Both the position numbers and the translations under genes were made by a program. The notes under the pieces were generated by a model. It had not been told where the DNA came from, did no database searches, and saw only the letters and a program-made list of their open reading frames with translations. This document shows, in pieces, positions 1 through 9,155 of a stretch of DNA of 64,000 nt. This stretch comes from CFX5 sp023384495 (GTDB taxonomy: Bacteria; Chloroflexota; Anaerolineae; Caldilineales; Caldilineaceae), in contig JASNZV010000008.1 of NCBI GenBank assembly GCA_048499455.1, forward strand, positions 209,793-273,792. Reading direction: 5' to 3'. Every line of letters begins with the position of its first letter. Position 1 is the first letter of the stretch.

Positions 1-1
1 G

Positions 2-304
2 GCCATCGACCGCATCGTCGGCGTGGAAAATAACCTGGTCGAATATCTGGTGCAGGCGGTCACCGAGAGCACCGACGCCAACGGCGACGTAACGGTGCGC
101 ATCGAAACGCCCGACAGCCGCGGCTTCAAGGAGACGGCCCAGGGGCGCCCGCGCCGGCGCCTCTTCAGCGGGCGCGGGGTGGACACCGACATCATTGTCG
201 CCAGCGCCAAGGCCTACCTGCAGGCGCTCAACAAGATGCTCGCCACCCAGGAGGCCGACAGTTCGACGGTTGCCATTGCCGCCGATGCGGTAACGCCGGC
301 GTGA
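2..304 (+). CDS. leuA: 2-isopropylmalate synthase, C-terminal end (partial)
   Basis: The reading frame is open from the window edge and ends at TGA 302-304, so only about 100 C-terminal residues are present. They match the LeuA allosteric (dimerisation) domain: a valine-rich strand, then GRGVDTDIIVASAKAYLQAL, the usual leucine-binding-domain ending of this enzyme. LeuA condenses acetyl-CoA with 2-oxoisovalerate in the first committed step of leucine synthesis; this domain carries leucine feedback inhibition. leuC, leuD and leuB follow on the same strand, which supports the call. The catalytic TIM barrel lies outside the window. A citramalate synthase ending is less likely because a separate cimA is present at 14.1 kb. 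Confidence 0.88.
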   Translation, partial: AIDRIVGVENNLVEYLVQAVTESTDANGDVTVRIETPDSRGFKETAQGRPRRRLFSGRGVDTDIIVASAKAYLQALNKMLATQEADSSTVAIAADAVTPA

Positions 305-410
305 AGACCAAGAACCCATCCGAAGCATGGTTGCAGGACCCAACTCGTACACCTGCGAATCAGGTTAGTGGTCTGATTATCGAATTTTTAGAAATCGTAG
401 TAGTGACATC

Positions 411-462
411 GTAGTAGCGACTTTGGTCGCTTTGGCGCCGGAGCGACTGAAGTCGATACTAC
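411..462. repeat. Dispersed palindromic repeat, family B copy 1
   Basis: A roughly 52-bp imperfect inverted repeat of the type GTAGCGACTT..GTCGCT, spacer, AGCGACTGAAGTCG, TACTAC. Related copies lie at 49901-49950 and 53371-53423. It sits in the 194-bp gap between leuA and the next gene and can form a hairpin. This gap otherwise shows no clear promoter. Confidence 0.7.
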
Positions 463-498
463 GGGTGGGAAAACTGTTATTTTTGAAAGTCGCACCTT

Positions 499-2385
499 GT
501 GCCATTGACTACATGTGAAGGCGGGAAAAAACGAATACTTGGCTGGCTCAACGCAATCGTCGTCGCCGCACTGATTGTGGCCGGCGCGCCGGTGCGGGCC
601 GAGCCGCTCAGTCAGGTCGACCCGACGCTCCAGGAATGCAGTCAGGTCGATGAGGCCGCGCTCCAAGACGAGCTCAACACGCTGACGCAGGCGGTCTTTG
701 CACGCGCCCTGGCCGAGGTCGATCTGGCCGCAATGGTCGATAGCGAATGGCAAGAGCTGCGCATCGACGCCCTTATTGACGCTGAGATCGACCGCGCCGT
801 GGCCCGCGTCCGCAGCGAAGAAGCGCTGTGGGACACCTTCCTTTCCGGCTGGTCGGCGGAGCAGGCCGAACGGTTGACCCGCGCGGTGGCAACCTATGCG
901 TTCGAATCCGAAGCCTTTGCCCGCAAAATCGACGAGCTGTCCGCCGCAGTGGCCAATGAGCTGGCGCAGAGCATCGCGCTGCTCTCCGCCGAGTCGGTGT
1001 CGGCAGCGTTCTTTTGCCTTCAGACCTTTATTGCCGACAACTACTCAGCCGTGCTTGTAAGTCGCTTTGAGCAGCAGGTACAAAGCGCCGCGGCCGGGGT
1101 TGAACTGGGCGCTAATGCCGAGGTCGATGCGGGTATACTTACGGTGCTTAACCAACACCGGACAGCACTCGGCGGGGTCGGGGTGATCGTGGCGGCGCAG
1201 ATTGCACGCCGCGTCATGGTCAACGTGGGCCAGCAGATTGCACGCCGCGTCGCCGGGCGGATCGTGGGCCGAGTGCTGGGGCGCATCGGCACGGAGCTGA
1301 TCCCGATTGTCGGTTGGGTGGTGGGTACGGGGATGATTGCCTACGACCTTTATACGAGCCGCGACGGTGCGTTGCCCCAGATCCAGGAGCAACTCAAGTC
1401 GGCGGAAGTCAAGGCGAGTATTCGAGGCGAGATCGTAGCAGCCATAGAGCCGGAGTTTCGCCGCGAGGCCCCGCAAGTAGCGCGCGATGTGGCCAACGAG
1501 CTCTACACCCAGTGGCGCGAAGTGCGGCGCAACATCCGCCAGGTATTAGAGCTGGCCGAGAGCGATCCCGCCTTCCACACCCTGCTCGACCAGATCGAGA
1601 GCACCGACGACCTGGCCCGTCTGGTCAGCCTGGTGGGCATGGCGGTTCCCGCCCTGGGGCGTGAGCAATTTGGGCAGAGCGTGGCCGATGGCTCGTTGGC
1701 CCGCCTACTGAACCAGCCGGCCAGCGCCGTAACCATTGTCGAAAGCACCCGGTCGATTGACACCGCGTTGGCCTGGTCGGCATTGGCCGGCAGCCTGCTC
1801 GACCAGGTGGTGGCGTTGGAGCTTTACAAACACCTGACGCCTGATCAGATAAGCCGGCCCACGCTGGAGCGGCTGGTGGCGCTGGGCAATCGCGCCACAG
1901 TGCAGAAACTGGCGCTGCTCCCAGTGGACGCGATCGAAATGCTGCTGACGGTCTCGTCGAGCAATCTGACCACGTTGACCGGTCGCCTGACTTCAGAAGA
2001 GCTGCGTACTGTAGCCGAATACTTGCCGCTCTTGGAGCCGGAGCAGCGCAACCAGTTAATCAGCCGCGTCGCGAGCGACCCCACGGTGGCGCCACTGCTC
2101 AAGAGTGAAGCGGTGAAACGCCGCGTAGTGGGCAGCCCCAATGTGGATGCCACGTTGGCCTTTCTTGCCACCCCACGCGACTGGGATGCACTCTGGAGCG
2201 ACCTGCCAGCCCTGTTACAGGGGCAAGTGGGCCTGGGGCTCTTTCTCGACAAGTATGGGGCAGGCCGCAGCGCTCTGATCGGGATTGGGCTGGCCGTGCT
2301 CATCCTGATTCTATTGAGGCTGCTCTATGCGTTTGGGGTCTGGCTGCTTGGGCCGCTTGCGCCGCTCTTTCGCAGACCGAGATGA
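499..2385 (+). CDS. Unknown secreted, C-terminally membrane-anchored helical protein (paralogue A)
   Basis: 628 residues, no family I recognise. The GTG start at 499 is chosen because it puts a basic N-terminus before a signal-peptide hydrophobic stretch (about 16-35). The rest is Ala/Glu-rich helix. Residues 224-285 form a Gly-rich, Arg-punctuated amphipathic stretch (repeated GRIVGRVLGR-like steps) running into a hydrophobic IPIVGWVVGTGMIAYDL segment, then GALPQIQEQLKSAEVKASIR. A single transmembrane helix lies near 592-618 with a short basic tail. It is homologous end to end with the 596-aa protein at 2721-4511: C47 and C173 fall at identical positions in both, suggesting a disulfide in the exported domain. 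It is in an operon with a YbjQ-like gene. Export and anchoring are inferred; function is unknown. Confidence 0.75.
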   Translation: MPLTTCEGGKKRILGWLNAIVVAALIVAGAPVRAEPLSQVDPTLQECSQVDEAALQDELNTLTQAVFARALAEVDLAAMVDSEWQELRIDALIDAEIDRAVARVRSEEALWDTFLSGWSAEQAERLTRAVATYAFESEAFARKIDELSAAVANELAQSIALLSAESVSAAFFCLQTFIADNYSAVLVSRFEQQVQSAAAGVELGANAEVDAGILTVLNQHRTALGGVGVIVAAQIARRVMVNVGQQIARRVAGRIVGRVLGRIGTELIPIVGWVVGTGMIAYDLYTSRDGALPQIQEQLKSAEVKASIRGEIVAAIEPEFRREAPQVARDVANELYTQWREVRRNIRQVLELAESDPAFHTLLDQIESTDDLARLVSLVGMAVPALGREQFGQSVADGSLARLLNQPASAVTIVESTRSIDTALAWSALAGSLLDQVVALELYKHLTPDQISRPTLERLVALGNRATVQKLALLPVDAIEMLLTVSSSNLTTLTGRLTSEELRTVAEYLPLLEPEQRNQLISRVASDPTVAPLLKSEAVKRRVVGSPNVDATLAFLATPRDWDALWSDLPALLQGQVGLGLFLDKYGAGRSALIGIGLAVLILILLRLLYAFGVWLLGPLAPLFRRPR

Positions 2386-2391
2386 GGAGCC

Positions 2392-2724
2392 ATGAGTCAC
2401 GTGTTGGTTTCGCTAGATGTGTTGCACGATCCCGATATCGAAGTGGGCGAGCTGCTCACCGTGGTCGTGGTCTATGCGGCCAATGTGGTGCGCGACCTGC
2501 GCGAAAACATTCGCAACCTGGTCGGCGGGCGCATGACCCATTACGAGCGGCTGATCCAACAGGCGGTGGATGCGGCGCTGGCCGAGTTGGAGGAAAAGGC
2601 GCGCAGCCGTGGCTATGAGGGCGTGGTCGGGGTCAAGATCGCCAACCCTAATGTGGTGGATGGCGGGGTCGAGGTGATCGTATACGGGAATGGCTTTCGC
2701 CGGCGGGGGCGTGATGAGCGATGA
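2392..2724 (+). CDS. YbjQ/UPF0145-like heavy-metal-binding-fold protein
   Basis: 110 residues. The core (about 30-103) has the YbjQ_1 pattern: RDLRENIRNLVGGRMTHYE, a helix of alternating Ala/Glu, then GYEGVVGVKIANPNV and a final strand EVIVYGNGF. These proteins form small cytoplasmic pentamers of poorly defined function. No Cys or His cluster is visible, so metal binding is not supported here. The gene starts 7 bp after the first large paralogue and its stop overlaps the start of the second (ATGA at 2721-2724), so all three are probably made together. The consistent interleaving suggests it works with the two membrane-anchored paralogues, which is inference. Confidence 0.75.
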   Translation: MSHVLVSLDVLHDPDIEVGELLTVVVVYAANVVRDLRENIRNLVGGRMTHYERLIQQAVDAALAELEEKARSRGYEGVVGVKIANPNVVDGGVEVIVYGNGFRRRGRDER

Positions 2725-4511
2725 GTGAGGCTGCGACGCACCCGCACAGCGTGGTGCGGCGGATTGTCGCCTGGGGGCTGGCGATCTGCCTGGCCCTGGT
2801 TGCGCTGCCGGCATACACCCAAGATGGACCGCGCGCCGGCGACTATACTTTCGGCGAATGCAGCCGGATCGACCGGGAGGAGCTGCGCCGAGAGATCGAG
2901 CGGACGGCCTATGCGGTGCTGACCGAGCAGAGCAGCGGGCTTAACCTGACCGCCATGGTGGAGCGGCGCTGGGTCGACCTGGAGGTGGACGCCGTGATCG
3001 ATGCGGTGGTTGCTCAGGCCGTCGCCCAGGTCGCCGCCGAAGAGGGCTACTTTAGCCGGCTTTGGTCCGGCTGGTCGGCGGACAAGGCCGAAGAGTTCGC
3101 CACACGCATCGCCGACGATGCCTTTACGGCGCCGGCTTTTCGCAACAAGATTGATGAGCTTTCCACGGCGATTGCCGTCGAAATTGCCAAAGAGATCGAA
3201 GCCGACTTTGCGCGCGCCGCGTCCGCCGCGTTCCTGTGTATGAAGGCCTACGTCGGCGCCCAATATTCAACCACGCTCTTTAGCGCCTTTGAAAATCGGG
3301 TGAGCCTGGAGGTAGAAGCCGCCGCCGAAGCGGGAAGCCCGGCGGTGGATGTCTCGCTAATTGACGTTCACGGCAAGCTATTGGGCGGCGTTGGGCTGAT
3401 TGTCGTCACCGAGATCGCCCGCCGCGTGGCCCAAAAGCTGAGCCAGAAGATCGCCGAGCGGATTGCCGGGCGCATTGCAGGCCGTGTGTTGGGGCGCGCA
3501 GGGTCGAGTCTGATCCCGATTGCCGGCTGGGCCATTGGCCTGGGGCTAATCGTGTGGGACCTGTGGGAGGGGGGCAATGGCGCACTGCCGCAGATTCAAG
3601 AGGCGTTGACAAGCGCCGAGGTCAAGGCCAAAATCCGCAGCGAGATTGCCGACACGCTCAAGAACAGCCTGCCCGATGAGACTGCCGTGGTGGCGCTGGA
3701 GATTGCCGTCACCATGCTCGAAGAGTGGGAGGGGTTTTGTGACCGCGCCGCCAACGTGTGCCGGTTGGCGGCGGAGAATGTGACCTTTCAGGCGATTCTC
3801 GGCGACACGCCATTGGATCGGCTCGCCCAACTGACGCGGCTGGTCGACGTCATCATCGACTATGCGGGGCGCGCCGAATTGGACGCCGCCATCCTCAATG
3901 GCCAGTTTGAGATCGCGCTGGCGTTGCCCGCCAGTTCGTACACCCTTGTCGAGCGCGGCCGTTCGCTGGCCCCGCTGCTGGCCTGGGCGCAACTGGCCGG
4001 CGAGCAGTTCGACCAGGCCCTGGCCTACGACATCCCACGCCGCAAGCAGCCCGCCGAGCTGACACCGCAGTTGCTCGGCGCCTTGCTGGCGGTGGGCGAT
4101 CAGGCGGCCATCGACAAGTTGCTGGCGCTCGACCGCGACGAACTGGAGACGCTGGTTCCCTTCGCCGGGGAAAGCCTGGGGCCAATTGCCGTCAACATGT
4201 CGTTGGACGAAATCCGCCTGTTGGTGGGCTATCTCATGGCGCCGCCACCCGACGTAGCGGCGACCCCGGCAATCGATCTGGCCCCCCGGTTGGCGAGCGG
4301 CGAAGTGACAGTCCGCCAGTTGCTGACGCCTACGTCCACGCCGGTCGCCAGCGCAACGGACGATGCGGCCCCGACGACGCAGCCCGAAAGCGCGCCGGGG
4401 GTCAACAGCGTGGTTGTCGGGTCGGGCATCCTGGCCTTGTTGATCCTGGCCGCAGGGGGCGCGCTCTGGTGGCGGCGGCGTCCCCACGCTGGGCGGTCAG
4501 GCGATGAATGA
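2721..4511 (+). CDS. Unknown secreted, C-terminally membrane-anchored helical protein (paralogue B)
   Basis: 596 residues and homologous to the protein at 499-2385. It has an N-terminal signal-like hydrophobic segment (12-33), the shared motifs GWSADKAEEF and FRNKIDELSTAIA (about 117-150), C47 and C173 at the same positions, the Gly/Arg-rich stretch GRIAGRVLGR followed by a hydrophobic SLIPIAGWAIGLGLIVWDLW, then GALPQIQEALTSAEVKAKIR. A Thr/Pro/Ala-rich linker (about 520-560) precedes a C-terminal transmembrane helix (about 561-583) and a basic tail. Two extra Cys (FCDRAANVC) occur only here. The start overlaps the stop of the YbjQ-like gene by 4 bp. Function unknown; the duplicated pair could form a heteromer. 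Confidence 0.75.
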   Translation: MSEAATHPHSVVRRIVAWGLAICLALVALPAYTQDGPRAGDYTFGECSRIDREELRREIERTAYAVLTEQSSGLNLTAMVERRWVDLEVDAVIDAVVAQAVAQVAAEEGYFSRLWSGWSADKAEEFATRIADDAFTAPAFRNKIDELSTAIAVEIAKEIEADFARAASAAFLCMKAYVGAQYSTTLFSAFENRVSLEVEAAAEAGSPAVDVSLIDVHGKLLGGVGLIVVTEIARRVAQKLSQKIAERIAGRIAGRVLGRAGSSLIPIAGWAIGLGLIVWDLWEGGNGALPQIQEALTSAEVKAKIRSEIADTLKNSLPDETAVVALEIAVTMLEEWEGFCDRAANVCRLAAENVTFQAILGDTPLDRLAQLTRLVDVIIDYAGRAELDAAILNGQFEIALALPASSYTLVERGRSLAPLLAWAQLAGEQFDQALAYDIPRRKQPAELTPQLLGALLAVGDQAAIDKLLALDRDELETLVPFAGESLGPIAVNMSLDEIRLLVGYLMAPPPDVAATPAIDLAPRLASGEVTVRQLLTPTSTPVASATDDAAPTTQPESAPGVNSVVVGSGILALLILAAGGALWWRRRPHAGRSGDE

Positions 4512-4730
4512 GCGGATGAATAGGATGAACATTATGATGAGCACAAAGCCGAGATCGGCCAGTTTGGCAAGGTTGGAAACCCACGACTGACGCCGAAAGG
4601 CGCCCGCAGGCGCTCAATTTCTGGTCACTGCAGCGACTTTTCAGTGTCAATCGTCGAATTCATTCGCTGCAAGATAGTAAGGCGTCCGGTCGTGAATTGT
4701 TGAAAATCTTTAACACAGAAGGATCAAATC
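4512..4730 (+). promoter_or_regulatory. leuC leader with competing hairpins
   Basis: A 219-bp gap before leuC. Visible structures: CGCC-GAAA-GGCG (4591-4602) competing with GCGCC-CGCA-GGCGC (4600-4613), and CACTG/CAGTG (4626-4630 with 4642-4646) competing with TGCAGCGA/TCGCTGCA (4629-4636 with 4664-4671). Mutually exclusive stems are typical of attenuators, but I see no T-box signature, no leucine-rich leader peptide and no T-run. An 18-codon frame lies near 4534-4590 with only two Leu codons. Regulatory role is inference. Confidence 0.3.
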
Positions 4731-6134
<1,404 letters not shown>

Positions 6135-6210
6135 TTTGAGAGTTTGGATTTGGCAGTCGTCTCTCCCGCGGAACCGAAATCCAAAATCTAAAATCGTCTG
6201 GGGGTGAGCA

Positions 6211-6657
6211 ATGACCATTGTGCTCGAACGATTCGACATTCCAGAGCGGGGCGTCTTGGAGCTTGACCTGCACGAGTCGATTGAGATCCGTGTAACGGCG
6301 GAGGAGGCGCGGCGCAAGGTGAACTCGTGGGTTCACGAGTATGTCAGCTACATGATGCACGCCGAAGCGCCGACGCTGGTCGTTGGTGAGCAGGTCGTCT
6401 GGCGTGTGCCCGCTGTCTTTACTTCATCACAGGTTGGAACGGTGGGTACGGTCGGCACTGTCGACGTGGATGTTCAGAGCGGCAACATGAATGCAACCCC
6501 TGAGCATATCATCCAGTTTCAACAGTGTGCCAGGGAGATGGCAAAAAAACTGCCGCCATATCAACCTGGATGGCTGAAAGTACCAGAAGAATACATCCCG
6601 AAGGATATTCCGAGAGCGAAAATGGCCGTTCTACCAGACGATGATGACCAGGATTAG
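6211..6657 (+). CDS. Small unknown protein, partner of the C39-like gene
   Basis: 148 residues, no signal peptide or membrane helix. It has an N-terminal region with ITAEEARRKVNSW-like helix content (actual VTAEEARRKVNSWVHEYV), then a central strand region VGEQVVWRVPAVF and a short tandem repeat VGTVGTVGTVDVDVQSG (about 75-91), and an acidic end LPDDDDQD. A PPYQP segment precedes VPEEYIPKDIP. I cannot assign a family. It is separated by only 3 bp from the C39-like gene at 6661, so the two probably act together; a small adaptor, inhibitor or antitoxin-like role is possible but unproven. Confidence 0.65.
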   Translation: MTIVLERFDIPERGVLELDLHESIEIRVTAEEARRKVNSWVHEYVSYMMHAEAPTLVVGEQVVWRVPAVFTSSQVGTVGTVGTVDVDVQSGNMNATPEHIIQFQQCAREMAKKLPPYQPGWLKVPEEYIPKDIPRAKMAVLPDDDDQD

Positions 6658-6660
6658 AAG

Positions 6661-7119
6661 ATGGATCGCGTGATACTGCCGATTCAAAACTGGCCTCAAC
6701 ATCGTACGGGTGAATGTGTTGCCGCCTGTGCAGCAATGGTGCTGGGGTACATGGGGGTCAGGATTCCTTACCAGCGCCTACTGCGTACTTTGGAAATCAT
6801 TCCTGACATGGGCACTCCATCCTTCAAAGTCGTTAACCTACAACGACTTGGCTTTACTGTCATCTATCGACAGGGTACATTCGATGAATTGCTCCAACAT
6901 CTGCTGGCCGGTCACCCTTGCATCGTGTTCGTGCGTACAGGTCAACTCCCGTACCGGAGTGATAATACCGATCATGCTGTCGTTGTGGTCGGTATGGATA
7001 AACAAAATGTCTACGTCAACGATCCGGAATCCGCTGAAGCTCCGATTCGGGTGTCACGAGGCGACTTCGACCTGGCCTGGCTTGAGCACGACGAAAAATA
7101 CGCTGTCATCACCCGTTGA
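6661..7119 (+). CDS. C39-like (papain-fold) cysteine peptidase family protein
   Basis: 152 residues forming a compact C39-like domain with no other domain. Candidate catalytic residues are Q9 (oxyanion hole, PIQNW), C19 (TGECVAACAAMVLGYMG), H105 (DHAVVVVG) and D121 (VNDPE), in the order expected for the family. There is no signal peptide, transporter or ATP-binding domain, so it is not a bacteriocin-exporting ABC peptidase; it appears cytoplasmic. Preceded 3 bp upstream by a small unknown protein. Its placement between leuC and leuD looks like insertion of a two-gene module. Substrate unknown. Confidence 0.75.
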   Translation: MDRVILPIQNWPQHRTGECVAACAAMVLGYMGVRIPYQRLLRTLEIIPDMGTPSFKVVNLQRLGFTVIYRQGTFDELLQHLLAGHPCIVFVRTGQLPYRSDNTDHAVVVVGMDKQNVYVNDPESAEAPIRVSRGDFDLAWLEHDEKYAVITR

Positions 7120-7148
7120 TTGCCTTCAATAGAACAGGAAAACTTGTT

Positions 7149-7739
7149 ATGGAATCTTTTCAAAAACTGACCACTACCGCCGTCCCCCTGCGCGCCGAAA
7201 ATGTGGACACCGACCAGATCATCCCGGCCCGCTTCCTCACTGCCGTGACCAAAGAGGGGATGGGCGACGGCCTCTTTGCCAGTTGGCGCTACAACGCCGA
7301 TGGCGCGCCCAAGCCCGATTTTGTGCTCAACCAGCCCGAGTATCAGGGCGGCCAGGTGCTCATCGCCGGGCGCAACTTTGGCAGCGGGTCGAGCCGCGAA
7401 CACGCCGTCTGGGCGCTGACCGAGTATGGCTTCAAAGCGGTGATCACCCCCGGCTTTGGCGATATCTTTTATAACAACAGCCTCAAGAACGGGCTGCTGC
7501 CCATCGCCCTGCCCACCGAGACGGTCAACCTGCTGCTCGACCTGGTGGAGGAGGAGCCGGAGACGCCGATCACCATCGACCTGGCCAACCAGACGGTGAC
7601 GCTGCCCGACGGCCAGCAACACGGGTTCGAGATTGACCCCTTCCGCAAGCTCTGCCTGCTGGACGGAGTCGACGATCTGGGTTATATTTTGTCGAAAGAG
7701 GAACAGGTTCGGGCCTTTGAGGCAGAGCCGGCCTATTAG
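7149..7739 (+). CDS. leuD: 3-isopropylmalate dehydratase small subunit
   Basis: 196 residues, typical for LeuD. It carries the swivelling aconitase domain 4 with ENVDTDQIIPARFL near the N-terminus and GRNFGSGSSREHAVWAL (about 79-95), which holds the catalytic serine loop. The ATG at 7149 is chosen over upstream TTG 7116 because it matches the family start (MESFQKLTTTAVPLR) and does not overlap the preceding gene. It completes the isomerase with LeuC encoded about 1 kb upstream. Confidence 0.96.
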   Translation: MESFQKLTTTAVPLRAENVDTDQIIPARFLTAVTKEGMGDGLFASWRYNADGAPKPDFVLNQPEYQGGQVLIAGRNFGSGSSREHAVWALTEYGFKAVITPGFGDIFYNNSLKNGLLPIALPTETVNLLLDLVEEEPETPITIDLANQTVTLPDGQQHGFEIDPFRKLCLLDGVDDLGYILSKEEQVRAFEAEPAY

Positions 7740-7832
7740 AGTCGGCCGATTCAAGAAGCGTCGTTTGAAAACGTCGGCGCCGCTACGATGCGTTCGTTGG
7801 CACAGATTGCCGGATCCGTTCTGGGGAGAACC

Positions 7833-8321
7833 ATGTTGAACATCGCGCAGGCAGTGGAAGCCGATATCCCCTTGATTCAGGCTGCTGCGGCCGAGTCCTG
7901 GCGTGTCACCTATGCTACTGTTTTTTCGTCGGCGTTTATCGAGGATTTTCTGAGTAGCGCCTATGGCACAACAGCCTTGCGTCGCTCCATTTCCAGCGAA
8001 CGATCCCTCTTCGTAGTGGCAAAAGAGCATGACCATATCGTCGGTTTTTGCCAGATCGGCCAAGGGGATAGTCGCTATGCTGGTGGTTTTCAACTCTTTC
8101 GTATCTATGTCATCCCTTCGCATTGGCGGCGGGGGGTCGGACAAGATCTGCTCGCCAGGGCCGAAGCGTGGGTGCTGGAGCAGGGCGGCAGAGGGTATTG
8201 CTGCTATGTACATGGACTCAACGAGGTCGGCAAAGGCTTCTATTTGAAGAATGGCTTTCTCCATGTGCCAGAGCAAGATATCGAAGGCGAATGGTATCTG
8301 TGGAAGGATCTGGCAAAATGA
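7833..8321 (+). CDS. GNAT-family N-acetyltransferase
   Basis: 162 residues when started at ATG 7833, which has GGGGAGAA upstream; an in-frame ATG at 7788 would add 15 residues with no family match. The acetyl-CoA-binding signature is IYVIPSHWRRGVGQDLLARAE (motif A, R/Q-x-x-G-x-G/A type, about 96-116), followed by a motif B helix ending FYLKNGF. Acceptor substrate cannot be read from sequence; the SSAFIEDFLSS N-terminal region resembles small-molecule and ribosomal-type GNATs alike. Its TGA overlaps the start of the MNT gene by 4 bp, so it is translationally coupled to the MNT/HEPN pair. Confidence 0.88.
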   Translation: MLNIAQAVEADIPLIQAAAAESWRVTYATVFSSAFIEDFLSSAYGTTALRRSISSERSLFVVAKEHDHIVGFCQIGQGDSRYAGGFQLFRIYVIPSHWRRGVGQDLLARAEAWVLEQGGRGYCCYVHGLNEVGKGFYLKNGFLHVPEQDIEGEWYLWKDLAK

Positions 8322-8704
8322 GTTGGGACCCCGCGACAATCGAGGCGGCGCGCCAGTATCACCGCGCTCGCGATGCCAAACGCTGGGCCGAACGCGAGGC
8401 CTATCGCCAGGAGTGGCTGGAGCAGGCGCGGGCAGCCATCCGGCAACATGCGCCGAGCTTTTCCTCTCTGCGGCGCGCCTGGCTCTTTGGCTCCATCGTG
8501 CAGCCGGGCCGCTTCCGTCCTGATTCGGATATCGATGTGGCTGTCGAATGTCCCGATCTGGAGCAAGAGAGCGCGTTTTGGCGGGTCATGGAACAGGCAC
8601 TGCGCCGAGATGTGGATGTGCGCCCCTATGTTGGGGCAATTATCCAGGCAGTAGCCTGGTATGGAGAAATCGTCTATGAACGAGAAGGCGCTTATCCTCC
8701 TTAG
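8318..8704 (+). CDS. MNT-type nucleotidyltransferase, antitoxin of a HEPN pair
   Basis: 128 residues. The polymerase-beta-like motif is GS(58-59)...DSDIDVAVE with metal ligands D71 and D73, and a likely third acidic residue in DVDVRP (102-106). The spacing GS-x11-DxD is one residue longer than the usual GSX10DXD. In characterised MntA/HepT systems this enzyme adds AMP units to a tyrosine of the HEPN toxin and so neutralises it. The start ATG overlaps the GNAT stop (ATGA), and the end overlaps the HEPN gene by about 29 bp, the compact arrangement expected for the system. Confidence 0.88.
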   Translation: MSWDPATIEAARQYHRARDAKRWAEREAYRQEWLEQARAAIRQHAPSFSSLRRAWLFGSIVQPGRFRPDSDIDVAVECPDLEQESAFWRVMEQALRRDVDVRPYVGAIIQAVAWYGEIVYEREGAYPP

Positions 8705-9143
8705 CAGCGTAGAGCATGACCTGAGCGCCATCGACCAAATTTACCAGGAATTGGGCGAACCGGAAATCAGCCCTGAGAGTGAATACCGAGATCTGGTCTT
8801 TGTGGCCTTTCAGTTGCATCACCTTTACAACGCGTTTGAGAACATTTTTCTGAATGTGGCGGCAGCCCTTGAGAATTCCATAGAGGATACGGAGCGTTGG
8901 CGTGCACAGTTATTAGAGCGGATGCTGCTGGATGTATTACCGCTCCGGCCAAAGCTGATTGATAACCAGGCCTATATCGCGCTCGACGAACTGCGGCGAT
9001 TTCGGCATCTCTTTCGCCATGCCTATCGCACACGACTCGATGCGGAACGGCTGCACTTGGTACTCAGGAAAGCCCTGAATCTCAAACGGATCTACCAAGC
9101 ACAAATCGAGACATTCTTATCGTTCGTACGAACGCTTGACTAG
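8676..9143 (+). CDS. HEPN-domain protein (HepT-like RNase toxin)
   Basis: 155 residues, all-helical. The diagnostic RX4HXY motif is R110-HLFR-H115-A-Y117; in this family R and H form the RNase site and the Tyr is the residue modified by the partner MNT enzyme. The ATG at 8676 is preferred over 8661 because GGAG lies 9 bases before it. It overlaps the MNT gene and ends 12 bp before leuB. Together with the MNT gene it should act as a toxin-antitoxin or abortive-infection pair; toxicity has to be inferred. The 3' end of the gene carries the perfect palindrome CGTTCGTACGAACG (9121-9134). Confidence 0.88.
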   Translation: MNEKALILLSSVEHDLSAIDQIYQELGEPEISPESEYRDLVFVAFQLHHLYNAFENIFLNVAAALENSIEDTERWRAQLLERMLLDVLPLRPKLIDNQAYIALDELRRFRHLFRHAYRTRLDAERLHLVLRKALNLKRIYQAQIETFLSFVRTLD

Positions 9144-9155
9144 AGAGAAGATGCT

